Positions 16,640 through 25,149 of a DNA stretch of 64,000 nt are shown here, piece after piece (the stretch's first letter is position 1; every line of letters begins with the position of its first letter). Location of the stretch: NCBI GenBank assembly GCA_964519905.1, contig CAZFLN010000004.1, positions 1-64,000 on the forward strand. The letters run 5' to 3'. Below the pieces are notes generated by a model that did no database searches, was not told the DNA's origin, and saw only the letters and a program-made list of their open reading frames with translations. This DNA is from CAZFLN01 sp964519905 (GTDB taxonomy: Bacteria; Patescibacteriota; Microgenomatia; UBA1400; UBA1396). The translations under genes were made by a program, and so were the position numbers.

Positions 16640-18568
16640 TCCTTCAACCTGCGTCTGCCAAAACTGTTGGTATAAACCAGGCGTCTTTACCAAGTCAGCA
16701 TGCGTTCCGGTTTGAACAATTCGTCCGTCGTCGATCATAACTATTCTGTCGGCTTTGCGCGCCACAGAAACACGGTGGGTAATAAACAGTATTGCCGATT
16801 GTTTTTTTCTACGCTGCAAAGCTTGGAGAATCTTGAGTTCGTGCTCCACATCGAGTTGACTGCTCGCTTCATCAAAAATAATTACTGGCCTGGGTGACAG
16901 AAAACAACGACCGAGTGCCAAGAGTTGCTCTTGCCCACCAGAGAAATTCGTGTCACGGCCAATAACTGCATCAAGCTGCTTGGGAAGTTTGCGTACAAAA
17001 TTGGCGGCATCAATTTCTTCCAGTATCTTCCAAATTTCTGAATCTGATATTTTTTTGTCAGACCCAAGTACAACGTTTTCTCGAATCGAAAACTCAGGCA
17101 AAATAAATGGCTTCTGCTGAAGCAAAGAATACTGTTGCAATAAAAACTCTTGATTGTATTGATACAGATCAACTCCATTCAGTAACACCTCACCTGAATT
17201 CGGTTCATACTCGTGCAAAAGAAGCTGCGTAATAGTTGTTTTTCCAGCGCCGTTTCTGCCGAGTAGAGTTGTAATCTCTCCTGTTTGCAAAGAAAGAGAA
17301 ATATTGTGCAAAACCGGATCATTTTTTCCTTGTTCTTGTAACCCAGCTTTCCACTCCTCGATCTCATGACGATACCAACGAGCGCCGGTTCTTTTGACAA
17401 TTTGCTCCAGTTGCTGAATTCGGAATTTTCGAAACTCTTGACCGTCTTTCCACAGTTCTGGATAAGTGAACTGGACATTTTTCAGTTCAAGAGTGATTGG
17501 ATTTTGCAGTGTTTTTCGACCCAACGTTCCAGATTGCAAACGACTTTGTAAAGAAAAGAAAAATTGTACAGCTGTAAAATCTGTATTGAGTTCTAGCCAC
17601 TGACCAACACTCTGAATCATTCCCAAAAAAAGTGAGTGAAGCTGACGAACATACGACAATGTGAGTGTAAATGTTCCCAGCGTCATACTGCCGGAAAAAA
17701 CTTGGAGACCAACCCACAATGAAGTCCCAACTGTAAGAATTTGTTCACCTAACCAACTGAGGTTGTCAAAAAATCGACGACGATTTTCTTGCTCCACCCG
17801 CACAGAAAAACTTTTATCTTCAAAATACTTGAACTCATCAATCAATTTTTCCAGTGCCGAGTACTGTCGTAAATTTGAAAAATCTTGACGCAGCGCAATG
17901 TAGGAGCGGCGCGCCTCGTCGGTCATGTGTAAATTTTCTACGTTGCTTCGCAGCCGCTCCTGACGACTCCACTCTGAAATCACAATCATAACTGCGGAAG
18001 CCAGCAGAATTGCCACCAATAATTTCCAACTCACAAACAAAAGCAGCGGAAAAATTGCCAACATGGTTGTAATGGATCGCACTTGATCCAAGAAAAAGAA
18101 AAAGTACTCAACCACACCATACGAACTTCTCTGTGCGGCTTCAACAATGGGTTGGTTCTGTGGATTCTTGAAGAATGCTCCATCCAGCAGCTTCATGCGC
18201 TCCCAAATAATTTCCTGCAATGACATCCGTAAACTGTGTCGAAATCGCTGTTCAAACCAGTACTGAATCCTGGAAAAAACAAAAATACGCAGCAGTTCCA
18301 AAGCTGCTGGAATTACTAATAATAAGAAAAAATACATCGATTGTGGAACATCGGCCAATGGCTCCACAGCTCCACTGAGGTAGTCTATTTGATATTTCAG
18401 AAAAAATGGCGTGATAGCGTTCAAAACCGCTATAACAATTGTGAGCAAAATAATCGCGACCATCGCCCCTCGACGCTGGCGAAGCAACTGCCACGCAAAA
18501 AGCAAACGCTCCCAAGAACTTGAGCTCAAAGAAAAATTTTGACTTGTTTCAGTTGGGCTCTGTGTCAT
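16637..18568 (-). CDS. ABC exporter, fused permease and ATPase
   Basis: The product is 643 aa. The N-terminal half is an ABC transmembrane domain of about six helices (first helix GAMVAIILLTIVIAVLNAI). The C-terminal half has Walker A (LLGRNGAGKTTITQ), Q-loop, signature FSGGQEQLLALGR, Walker B (PVIIFDEASSQLD) and the switch His (FITHRVS). Such half-transporters dimerise and export lipids, peptides or drugs; the substrate is unknown. A polar insertion of about 45 residues precedes Walker A (QLEQIVKRTGARWYRHEIEE). It overlaps the upstream gene by 20 nt, and both follow a membrane protein gene on the same strand. Confidence 0.93.
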   Translation of the reverse strand: MTQSPTETSQNFSLSSSSWERLLFAWQLLRQRRGAMVAIILLTIVIAVLNAITPFFLKYQIDYLSGAVEPLADVPQSMYFFLLLVIPAALELLRIFVFSRIQYWFEQRFRHSLRMSLQEIIWERMKLLDGAFFKNPQNQPIVEAAQRSSYGVVEYFFFFLDQVRSITTMLAIFPLLLFVSWKLLVAILLASAVMIVISEWSRQERLRSNVENLHMTDEARRSYIALRQDFSNLRQYSALEKLIDEFKYFEDKSFSVRVEQENRRRFFDNLSWLGEQILTVGTSLWVGLQVFSGSMTLGTFTLTLSYVRQLHSLFLGMIQSVGQWLELNTDFTAVQFFFSLQSRLQSGTLGRKTLQNPITLELKNVQFTYPELWKDGQEFRKFRIQQLEQIVKRTGARWYRHEIEEWKAGLQEQGKNDPVLHNISLSLQTGEITTLLGRNGAGKTTITQLLLHEYEPNSGEVLLNGVDLYQYNQEFLLQQYSLLQQKPFILPEFSIRENVVLGSDKKISDSEIWKILEEIDAANFVRKLPKQLDAVIGRDTNFSGGQEQLLALGRCFLSPRPVIIFDEASSQLDVEHELKILQALQRRKKQSAILFITHRVSVARKADRIVMIDDGRIVQTGTHADLVKTPGLYQQFWQTQVEG

Positions 18569-19085
18569 ATGTGGAGTCTTGATCGGTCACTCTCAGCGAA
18601 TCAGTAATCTCTTGGATATACTGTATCACTTCTGCTCTACTTTCTCGGCTGGTTTCTAGTGTGGCCAGCCAAAAACTCTTATCACTGACGAGTGTGTGAA
18701 ACAAAATCACAGAAGAACCAGAAAGCTGGCATTCTAAAATGTTTTGCTCAAAAGTTTGTGTGCAAGCAGTTCCCCAATTTGGCTCTTGCTCGGAAATAAG
18801 AAACCCGCCTATTCCTGCCTGTGAGGCGGCGAAAAAAGCCAGTGGGTCTGTGTAGAGTTTTTGTTGCGGCGTTTGGAACCGCAAAATTCTCTTATCGTGC
18901 AACACAAAACCGACCACCGCTGTGTTTTCTGTTATGAGTGTACCAGGTCGAAGTAGCTGTGATTTCTCAATCTTCGCTTGTTGCTCAACTTCTTCTTCCT
19001 TTTTTTGACCACTTTGCCAAAGAAAAGTGACCAAAATCATCGCACTTACAATTACAAAAATGAGTGCTAAAAATCTGAACTTCAT
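18549..19085 (-). CDS. Membrane-anchored protein of unknown function
   Basis: The product is 178 aa. One N-terminal helix (FLALIFVIVSAMILVTFLW) anchors a polar domain of about 150 residues that should face outward. The domain has two Cys (GTACTQ, ILECQLS), possibly a disulfide. I recognise no family. It overlaps the ABC exporter by 20 nt at its 3' end and begins four bases after the upstream membrane protein gene, so it may be an accessory part of the exporter. TGAGG lies immediately before the start. Confidence 0.65.
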   Translation of the reverse strand: MKFRFLALIFVIVSAMILVTFLWQSGQKKEEEVEQQAKIEKSQLLRPGTLITENTAVVGFVLHDKRILRFQTPQQKLYTDPLAFFAASQAGIGGFLISEQEPNWGTACTQTFEQNILECQLSGSSVILFHTLVSDKSFWLATLETSRESRAEVIQYIQEITDSLRVTDQDSTYDTEPN

Positions 19086-19088
19086 ACC

Positions 19089-20147
19089 TCAATTTGTGGT
19101 ATCTTGAACGCTTTGCTGCACGAGCTTTGTTTGCTCCTGATGAATCATATATTCCAGTACTGTAAGCAAAATAATATCTCGCAGTGTTGCAAAAAGTGCC
19201 CATACCGGTTCGGAATAAAAATTAAAAATTTGTAATAAAAATATCGAGATCAACAAGGCATTTCTAAATGCTTGATACGACCGTAGGCGCGACCGCCAAA
19301 TCATGTATGAACCATACAGCGTCAGACCAGTCTGTGTAAAAAGCGCGACCACATGGATGGTTGATAAAACACCAACTAACTGCAAAAGATTCTCCACTGT
19401 CTCACTCAACGGACGAGCAAAAAAATCAAAAATCAGATTACTGCCTGTAAAAATATATCCTGCTGCTCGCAGTAAAAATAAGCCAATAATTATTTGAATA
19501 ACAAATTTCTTTTGAATGATTTGGCTGTACCACTTACCAAGTCGCTTCCGCCATTTTTGATATGGACTGAGCTTTTTTCTTCTCGCTTCCGTTATTTCTT
19601 CAAATGATTTTTTCAGAAAAACAGTCACCGGACTTTTTTGGTCACTCTGCGAAAGAAAATACAGAGCTTTGGAAACCTCATCTTCGTCGAGCTCGTTGGT
19701 AATAACCTCTTTCAATTCTTCCACACTATTAAGCAAGTACTCTTGGGAAGAAAACTGTTGATGATCCCAAATACTGCGATATATCAAGTACAGCAAAATA
19801 AATAGTATATAAATTAAAGCGAACGTCGGTTGGAAAAAATAATCATTGTCCTTGGTAATAAACTTTCCCAGTTCATCAATGAATGTTCCAAAACCAATCC
19901 CACCCAAAATAGCCCAGGTGTTTTTGAGGTCATTATTCAAAAACAACAGGGATCCGAGCAAAGCAATCATCAATGCTAGTCCACCCCAGAGCATGTGAGC
20001 AATATGAAAGTTTCCAGCAGCGACTTGCGGATAACCAGTAAGATGTAAATACAGGCGAATCAACACAATCGAGGCCACAGCTGCCACTAAAAAATGTTCG
20101 AACAAACGATCGAAACCAAGATACCGTGCTGGAATGTTGAGACGCAT
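19089..20147 (-). CDS. Polytopic membrane protein of unknown function
   Basis: The product is 352 aa. About four hydrophobic helices lie in the first 125 residues (FLVAAVASIVLIRLYLHL, LALMIALLGSLLFL, FALIYILFILLYLIY) and several more after residue 210. A charged cytoplasmic middle domain with Glu-rich helices separates them (about 140-205). No family recognised. The ATG at 20147 is preferred over 20156, because the latter lies within the -10 TATCAT; the chosen start follows it by seven bases. It heads the three-gene unit with the ABC exporter and shares an overlapping divergent promoter with mutY. Confidence 0.7.
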   Translation of the reverse strand: MRLNIPARYLGFDRLFEHFLVAAVASIVLIRLYLHLTGYPQVAAGNFHIAHMLWGGLALMIALLGSLLFLNNDLKNTWAILGGIGFGTFIDELGKFITKDNDYFFQPTFALIYILFILLYLIYRSIWDHQQFSSQEYLLNSVEELKEVITNELDEDEVSKALYFLSQSDQKSPVTVFLKKSFEEITEARRKKLSPYQKWRKRLGKWYSQIIQKKFVIQIIIGLFLLRAAGYIFTGSNLIFDFFARPLSETVENLLQLVGVLSTIHVVALFTQTGLTLYGSYMIWRSRLRSYQAFRNALLISIFLLQIFNFYSEPVWALFATLRDIILLTVLEYMIHQEQTKLVQQSVQDTTN

Positions 20148-20154
20148 ACGATCC

Positions 20155-20164
20155 ATGATACAGT
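20155..20164. promoter_or_regulatory. Overlapping divergent -10 elements (membrane protein / mutY)
   Basis: ATGATACAGT contains TATCAT read on the minus strand (20155-20160) and TACAGT read on the plus strand (20159-20164); the two hexamers share two bases. One RNA polymerase could bind in only one direction at a time. The same arrangement recurs at 30034-30043. Confidence 0.6.
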
Positions 20165-20176
20165 GTGATCACTCAG

Positions 20177-21202
20177 ATGTCAGAAGAATCAAAAAGACTT
20201 TTACTCGAAAACAACCAAGATGTATTGCTACAAATTTCGCACAAAATTTTGGAGTGGTTTGCTAAACATGGGCAGCATGATTTACCGTGGCGGAAAGAAA
20301 ACCTCACTCCGTACCACATTTGGGTGAGTGAAGTCATGCTCCAACAAACACAAGTCAATCGCGTTGTTACGTACTACGAACGGTTTATCGAGCGCTATCC
20401 GAATGCAGAGTCTCTCGCGGCAACCACCTGGGAAGAGTTTTTGCCATACTACCAAGGACTCGGCTATTATGCGCGAGGACGAAACATGCTGAAAACAGCC
20501 AAAATACTGGTTGAGCAATATAACGGGACTTTTCCTGCCACTCGTGCAGAGTTGGAAAAACTCCCTGGGATTGGAGAGTATACCGCTTCGGCGATTCTGA
20601 GCTTTGGAATGAATCAACCTTTTTTAGCTTTCGACACCAATCATCAACGAGTCTGGGGTCGAATTTTGTATGGTAATAAAAAGGCCCCCATTGACGCTGC
20701 CAGCATAGAGTTTTCTTTACAAGGGAAAGTCAATTTTCGACAGTTGAATGCAGCTATTATGGATTACGCCCGCTTGGTCTGTACAAATCAGAATTCGCGG
20801 TGCGCGACTGCGGACTGCCCAGTAGTAGAATTCTGTCAATTTTCCCAAACCCATGGAACTCTGGAGGTTACTCCCCCGCGCGCACCGCGCCAATCCAAAC
20901 CCATCCCAACAACACTCCTTGTATTACACGAAAACCACAAAAAATACTTTTCCAGCCAACCAATAACCGAAAGATATCAACCATTTATTCTTCCGCATCC
21001 GATTGTTTCTCGCGCGCAAATAAAAGAGTATTTTTCCAGAAATTTTGACTTAAATCTGTCTGTTCGTCCTCCTCAATGGACGGGTGAAATTGAGGCCATT
21101 GGTCCTGCTCAAATCGTTCATGCCCAAATTCTGAGCGGAGCCTGTGAATTTGCGGAGTACGGTCGAGAGGAGTATCTACATTGGAAAAGGTCAAACCTTT
21201 AG
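20177..21202 (+). CDS. mutY: Adenine DNA glycosylase MutY
   Basis: The product is 341 aa. It removes adenine mispaired with 8-oxoguanine. Visible features are VSEVMLQQTQV with the catalytic Glu, the helix-hairpin-helix LEKLPGIGEYTASAILSF, the FDTNHQRV Asp, and a four-Cys cluster ligand set VCTNQNSRC..C.....C. The C-terminal third should be the NUDIX-like 8-oxoG recognition domain. Spacing between the second and third Cys is four residues, not the common two. ATG 20177 is chosen because an upstream in-frame GTG at 20165 directly abuts the -10. The gene's last codons and stop lie inside a REP-like repeat. Confidence 0.92.
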   Translation: MSEESKRLLLENNQDVLLQISHKILEWFAKHGQHDLPWRKENLTPYHIWVSEVMLQQTQVNRVVTYYERFIERYPNAESLAATTWEEFLPYYQGLGYYARGRNMLKTAKILVEQYNGTFPATRAELEKLPGIGEYTASAILSFGMNQPFLAFDTNHQRVWGRILYGNKKAPIDAASIEFSLQGKVNFRQLNAAIMDYARLVCTNQNSRCATADCPVVEFCQFSQTHGTLEVTPPRAPRQSKPIPTTLLVLHENHKKYFSSQPITERYQPFILPHPIVSRAQIKEYFSRNFDLNLSVRPPQWTGEIEAIGPAQIVHAQILSGACEFAEYGREEYLHWKRSNL

Positions 21203-21209
21203 GCCGATA
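21185..21209. repeat. REP-like palindromic repeat overlapping the mutY stop
   Basis: AAGGT-CAA-ACCTT hairpin followed by TAGGCCGATA. Compared with the copies at 55466 and 58583 in reverse complement it differs in the loop and at two or three flanking bases. A run of six T follows at 21212-21217, so it could double as a terminator for mutY. Confidence 0.7.
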
Positions 21210-21258
21210 AGTTTTTTACCTGGTTTTTCGTCAAGCCAACGAGTATAATCACGCCATT

Positions 21259-21345
21259 GGAGAGGTGCCGGAGCGGTTAAACGGCCAGGTCTCGAAAACC
21301 TTGGGACCTTTACGGGTCACGCGGGTTCGAATCCCGCCTTCTCCG
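21259..21345 (+). tRNA. tRNA-Ser (CGA)
   Basis: An 87-nt class II tRNA: acceptor GGAGAGG/CTTCTCC with discriminator G, anticodon loop CTCGAAA (CGA, reading UCG), a long variable arm (GACC-TTTAC-GGGTC) and T-arm GCGGGTTCGAATCCCGC. CCA is not encoded. TATAAT at 21244-21249 is its promoter -10. The 3' end is repeated 205 bp downstream. Confidence 0.95.
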
Positions 21346-21552
21346 CTCTTTCACAATAAATGCAATTGCATTTATTTTGAAAAGTCGAGGAGGCTGAGAA
21401 AGAAATCGCTGGGTTCGTGCTCATCAAGTTTGCGAGCAGTGGAAATGCGAGCAAACCTGAGAAATGCTCTTGGGGGAAATCCCGCCGGCAAGTACGAGCA
21501 CAGTTGTTCGAGTTCCTGCCTAGTGCACGCGCAGCGGGCCGCCTTCTCCGCT
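21334..21552 (+). mobile_element. Short element at the tRNA-Ser 3' end, unit of 205 bp (element A)
   Basis: The tRNA 3' end plus two bases (CCGCCTTCTCCGCT, 21334-21347) recurs exactly at 21539-21552. Between the copies, the first about 140 bases match the element after the other tRNA-Ser (32020-32149) almost throughout, including a 22-bp perfect AT-rich palindrome (21356-21377) and a hairpin CTCA..GTTTGC..GCAAAC..TGAG with a variable loop. A further 58 bases, bounded by CCGCC on both sides and starting GGCAAG, appear to be a second insertion. No open frame of convincing length is present. Confidence 0.75.
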
Positions 21553-21601
21553 TCATAGCAAAAAAAACTTTATCAAGTCAGAACATAAAAACTGTTTGTG
21601 A

Positions 21602-21622
21602 CGGCAAGTGCGAAGTACTTGC
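21602..21622. repeat. Hairpin related to the inner insert of element A
   Basis: GGCAAGT and ACTTGCC form a 7-bp stem, extendable to nine with a G-T and a C-G pair closing a GAA loop. The GGCAAG..CGA start resembles the insert at 21487 and a segment at 56789. It lies between element A and the GNAT gene; the rest of 21553-21742 is AT-rich with no gene visible. Confidence 0.4.
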
Positions 21623-21742
21623 CTCATACCTGAGCACAGCGCGAGGAATTTCACCTTATTCATCGAGGACCTTTTTCAGATAGAAAAACTTGAAAGTAGT
21701 ACAAGGTTCAAACTTATAATTAAGATATACTTAACTAAAGAT

Positions 21743-22249
21743 ATGAATGAACCTCAATTGGGACAACTAGATGCAGATGGTAGAAAATATGATGCAATTT
21801 GGGTGGAAATAGATGGAAAACCTGTAGCAAAACTCTTTTATGTTGAAATTGATGAAAAAACAATCTTAACCAATAGAGAAACCGATGAAGAGTTTCGACG
21901 ACAAGGATTACAAAAAACAATTTCAGAAGCATTATTCCGCTTCATGGAAGAACGTAATTATCGATACATTAAGAGTTCTATTTCTATAGATAATCTACCA
22001 TCAATCGCAAATAGACTGTCACTTAGCGGGCCTAATACAAAACATGTTTTTCAAACGAAAGTATCTGAGAGTGCATTAAATCGTTTGAATGAAATAGCGA
22101 ATTCGAGTGAAAAGAGATATCCTGAAAGTATAGATTTCATTACTGACATACAAAGCGACGTAACAGATAACCATTCCTTATGGAAAAGTATTCTTGATGC
22201 ACAAAAGAATCTTTCAGTGAACCGCTATCCCTACGACAACAGAAAATGA
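21743..22249 (+). CDS. GNAT-like N-acetyltransferase, probably acquired
   Basis: The product is 168 aa. The acetyl-CoA-binding motif A is suggested by EEFRRQGLQKTISEAL (R-x-x-G-x near residue 54) followed by a helix and strand (YRYIKSSISIDN). The acceptor substrate is unknown. The gene is clearly richer in A+T than the genes on both sides and lies just past tRNA-Ser and element A, so horizontal acquisition at this site is likely. The ATG at 21743 is used; longer frames run into AT-rich sequence without coding character. TATACT 11 bases upstream may be its -10. Confidence 0.65.
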   Translation: MNEPQLGQLDADGRKYDAIWVEIDGKPVAKLFYVEIDEKTILTNRETDEEFRRQGLQKTISEALFRFMEERNYRYIKSSISIDNLPSIANRLSLSGPNTKHVFQTKVSESALNRLNEIANSSEKRYPESIDFITDIQSDVTDNHSLWKSILDAQKNLSVNRYPYDNRK

Positions 22250-22265
22250 CATAAACCTACCCCAG

Positions 22266-23345
22266 ATGACTCCAATCCAACCTGTAGGCTGGTGGCACTA
22301 CTTGCGCTGGCAAGCCACCACCGTCCCAGAAAATCTTCAGCATTTTTCCTACCTTTCTTGGGAGGACGCACTGTGGGATCTCCTTGAGTATTTTTCCTAC
22401 CCCAAACCAAGCACTATTTTGGTTCCTGAGTTCTTCTGTGCTGATGTGGTAGAAAACATGGAGACTCACGGTCTCCAGCACAAGACCTATCCGCTCGATA
22501 AAAATTTACAAGCAGATCCCAAAGTTTTCAAAAAATTACTGCAAGAATATCAGCCACAAGTGGTGGTTATTCTCCACGCGGTAGGAATCACCAATCAGCT
22601 GTTCGCACAAAAAGACGTTTGGCTCTCTGCACTTCCCAAGGACACATTACTCATCGAAGATTCTGTGCACCGCGTGGTGAATCCGGCCGAAATTTCTCTC
22701 ATTTCTCCTCGGCACATTGTGCTCGATAGTCTCCGAAAAGTCGCTCCCATTCCTGGAACTAATCTTTTTGGCGGCGAAGTACTGAAAGAGCTCAAGCCCA
22801 CCGACAGCTGGAAAACTATTCCGTATCAGTCTGCTGTTCTTGCTTGGTGGATGATTTTTCAGTGTTGTTTGATGCTCGCCCTCCTCCCCAATAATCGCTG
22901 GAAGAAAATCTGGAATGCCCTCGCTGAAAAATCTATGCTTCGCGGATACGACTGGATTGGCGATAACTTTTCAGCAGCATCTGGAAACACAGTTTTTCAG
23001 TGGCTCAGCCTCCGACTTGACCACGAAAAAATATCGAGGACCAAGAAAACGCAAGTTGAGTTGTACGAAACACTTCTCAATCCACTGTGGAAATCACCTG
23101 CACTTTTTAAGCTTACTTTTCCTGAGTCTGATTTCGGAAATCTGCGAGGCTACCCAGTTGGTCTTGAACTTCAGAACGCACAACAGATTCTTACAAAAAT
23201 GCGCTCCAAAAGTCTGCTTGTTCGCTTTGAACTCAATGATTTTGGCTGGACACAGAAACAAAAGATTGTGTATCTCCCGCTTGGTCCTCATGTGTCGGAG
23301 TCACAAATCATTCAAATTTGCGAAATACTAGAAAATTCTCTGTAA
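22266..23345 (+). CDS. PLP-dependent aminotransferase-fold protein (DegT-like)
   Basis: The product is 359 aa. It resembles fold type I aminotransferases: an N-terminal cofactor domain, LLIEDSVHRVVNP where the Asp would contact the PLP nitrogen, and LDSLRKVAPIPGTNLFGG where the Lys could form the Schiff base. Sugar aminotransferases of the DegT type are the closest match I can suggest, since the flanking genes are glycosyltransferases. Substrate and activity are not shown by the sequence. It begins 16 bases after the GNAT stop; no clear -10 or Shine-Dalgarno is visible. Confidence 0.6.
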   Translation: MTPIQPVGWWHYLRWQATTVPENLQHFSYLSWEDALWDLLEYFSYPKPSTILVPEFFCADVVENMETHGLQHKTYPLDKNLQADPKVFKKLLQEYQPQVVVILHAVGITNQLFAQKDVWLSALPKDTLLIEDSVHRVVNPAEISLISPRHIVLDSLRKVAPIPGTNLFGGEVLKELKPTDSWKTIPYQSAVLAWWMIFQCCLMLALLPNNRWKKIWNALAEKSMLRGYDWIGDNFSAASGNTVFQWLSLRLDHEKISRTKKTQVELYETLLNPLWKSPALFKLTFPESDFGNLRGYPVGLELQNAQQILTKMRSKSLLVRFELNDFGWTQKQKIVYLPLGPHVSESQIIQICEILENSL

Positions 23346-23426
23346 ACCTCATGTTCTTGCGAGAAGGAGAACAAAGCTGCTAGGATAGTTCGAAATCGTG
23401 AAAACGAATTTCGCACTGTACCGAGT

Positions 23427-25142
23427 ATGACTTCTCTCCTCAATTTTTCCCCCAAAAAAACATTCTTCCTTGGTGCAGTTCTCGCGATCGGCGCAGCTTT
23501 GCTGCTCTGGCTCCCGGAATTCGGATCGTTGCCACGTGGACTCAATCGAGATGAGGCCGCGCTTGGCTATAACGCCTACAGTATTCTCAAAACCGGAAAA
23601 GACGAATGGGGAGTTTCTTTTCCAATCAGTATTACTTCCTTTGGTGATCAAAAACTTCCTGGATATGTGTACACACTCATTCCGTTTATTGCCACTTTCG
23701 GTCTGGAGTCTTGGGTGGTTCGACTCCCATCACTCTTGTCTGGAATCGCCATAATTGTTGGAATGGGTTGGGTGGCATACTTACTCGCCCAACGCGTACA
23801 GAAAAGTACGGCACGTTCTGTGGCGGTCAGTTGGATTACTTTCTTTTTTATAGCACTCAGTCCGTGGCATCTTCATTTCTCGCGCGTGGCTTACGAAGCG
23901 CATCTCGCACTTGCCTTCTTTGTGTTTGGTTTTGGATTGCTTCTTTGGTCTTTAGATCTTCCTCTCAAAAAGCAGCGATTGACACTCATCATCAGTGCGA
24001 TTCTTTTTTCTTTTACATTTTTGACCTATCACAGCTTTCATATAGTTACGCCGCTCTTCCTCCTCAGTTTTGTTGTGATCTTCCGAAAAGACATCCTGAA
24101 ACTCGACCGAATTGGGACAGTGATAGGTATCGGCATTGGTATCTCAACCATTTTGCTTCTTTTTGCTGGTGGAGTCATGCAAGCAAACGCTATAAAAAGT
24201 CAGGGTATTTCTCCACTCAGCTCAGAAACGCTTTTTCGGCGGGCAACAGTTTTTCGCCAAGCCTCTCCACTTCCTGCTGGGGTCAATAAACTGCTTTTTA
24301 ACAAATACACAGAAGCCCTGTCGGTGCTTGGCGAAAATTATGTACAGACTGTCTCCGGGAGATTCTTCTTTGTACACGGCAGTAACCACGGCGATCACAA
24401 CCCAGGAAATGGAAGAAATACACATCTCTTTGTGGCCCCTCTTTTCTTGCTGGGAGTTTTTGCTCTGTGGCAGTATCGTCACAGAAGAGAAGCGCAGCTT
24501 GTTGGGGCTTGGCTCGTAATTTCGCTTCTGCCATCAGCAATCACTATTTCGCCTCTCCACGAAATCCGAATGATGGCAGTATGGCCGGTCATAGAACTCA
24601 TTGCCGCTTTTGGGGCAGTGATGCTTTTCTTTTCTCTGCCACAGTGGTTCCCTCGAAAGGCAACTCTTGCACTCGTGTGCATTCTTATTGGACTTACTTC
24701 GTGGCGCCAATTTTTGTTTTACACAAAAATTGCTCCCAACACGACCCCAGATAATTCGCAGTTCCATCTGCTCGCTAAAAAAATTGCCCAGTATAGTGCT
24801 GATGAGTCTGCGCACATTATTACGCAGTCTCCAGCAAGCTCGCCATATATTTGGTACGTATTCGAAAACAAAATTGATCCCAAATCTGCACAAGAACAAA
24901 TCGAGCATTATCCTGCAACTGATGAAGGTTTTAGACATGTCAAAAGAGTCGGAAATGTGTCTTTCTTGTCGATTGATTGGGACGAAATTCCCAAATTCGC
25001 AGCTAAAAAACAACTCATTCTGATCCTGCGCCCAGCAGAGATTTCTGATCACCAACGACTGAGTCCAGAATTCACCTATCTGGAAAACATCGTAAATAAA
25101 CAGGGTGAGACGCTGTACGAAGTGTGGAGATTTCAATTATAA
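23427..25142 (+). CDS. ArnT/PMT-like (GT39/GT83) integral membrane glycosyltransferase
   Basis: The product is 571 aa with about eleven hydrophobic helices. The first extracytoplasmic loop carries the acidic pair typical of this GT-C family (LNRDEAALGYNAYSIL), followed by KTGKDEWG and SRVAYEAHLAL. A loop with HGSNHGDHNPGN precedes the later helices, and a soluble C-terminal domain follows. Enzymes of this type move a sugar from a polyprenyl phosphate to an acceptor outside the membrane. A paralogue lies at 26917. The ATG follows TAGGAT by a leader of about 50 bases. Confidence 0.82.
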   Translation: MTSLLNFSPKKTFFLGAVLAIGAALLLWLPEFGSLPRGLNRDEAALGYNAYSILKTGKDEWGVSFPISITSFGDQKLPGYVYTLIPFIATFGLESWVVRLPSLLSGIAIIVGMGWVAYLLAQRVQKSTARSVAVSWITFFFIALSPWHLHFSRVAYEAHLALAFFVFGFGLLLWSLDLPLKKQRLTLIISAILFSFTFLTYHSFHIVTPLFLLSFVVIFRKDILKLDRIGTVIGIGIGISTILLLFAGGVMQANAIKSQGISPLSSETLFRRATVFRQASPLPAGVNKLLFNKYTEALSVLGENYVQTVSGRFFFVHGSNHGDHNPGNGRNTHLFVAPLFLLGVFALWQYRHRREAQLVGAWLVISLLPSAITISPLHEIRMMAVWPVIELIAAFGAVMLFFSLPQWFPRKATLALVCILIGLTSWRQFLFYTKIAPNTTPDNSQFHLLAKKIAQYSADESAHIITQSPASSPYIWYVFENKIDPKSAQEQIEHYPATDEGFRHVKRVGNVSFLSIDWDEIPKFAAKKQLILILRPAEISDHQRLSPEFTYLENIVNKQGETLYEVWRFQL

Positions 25143-25149
25143 TCTTCCT

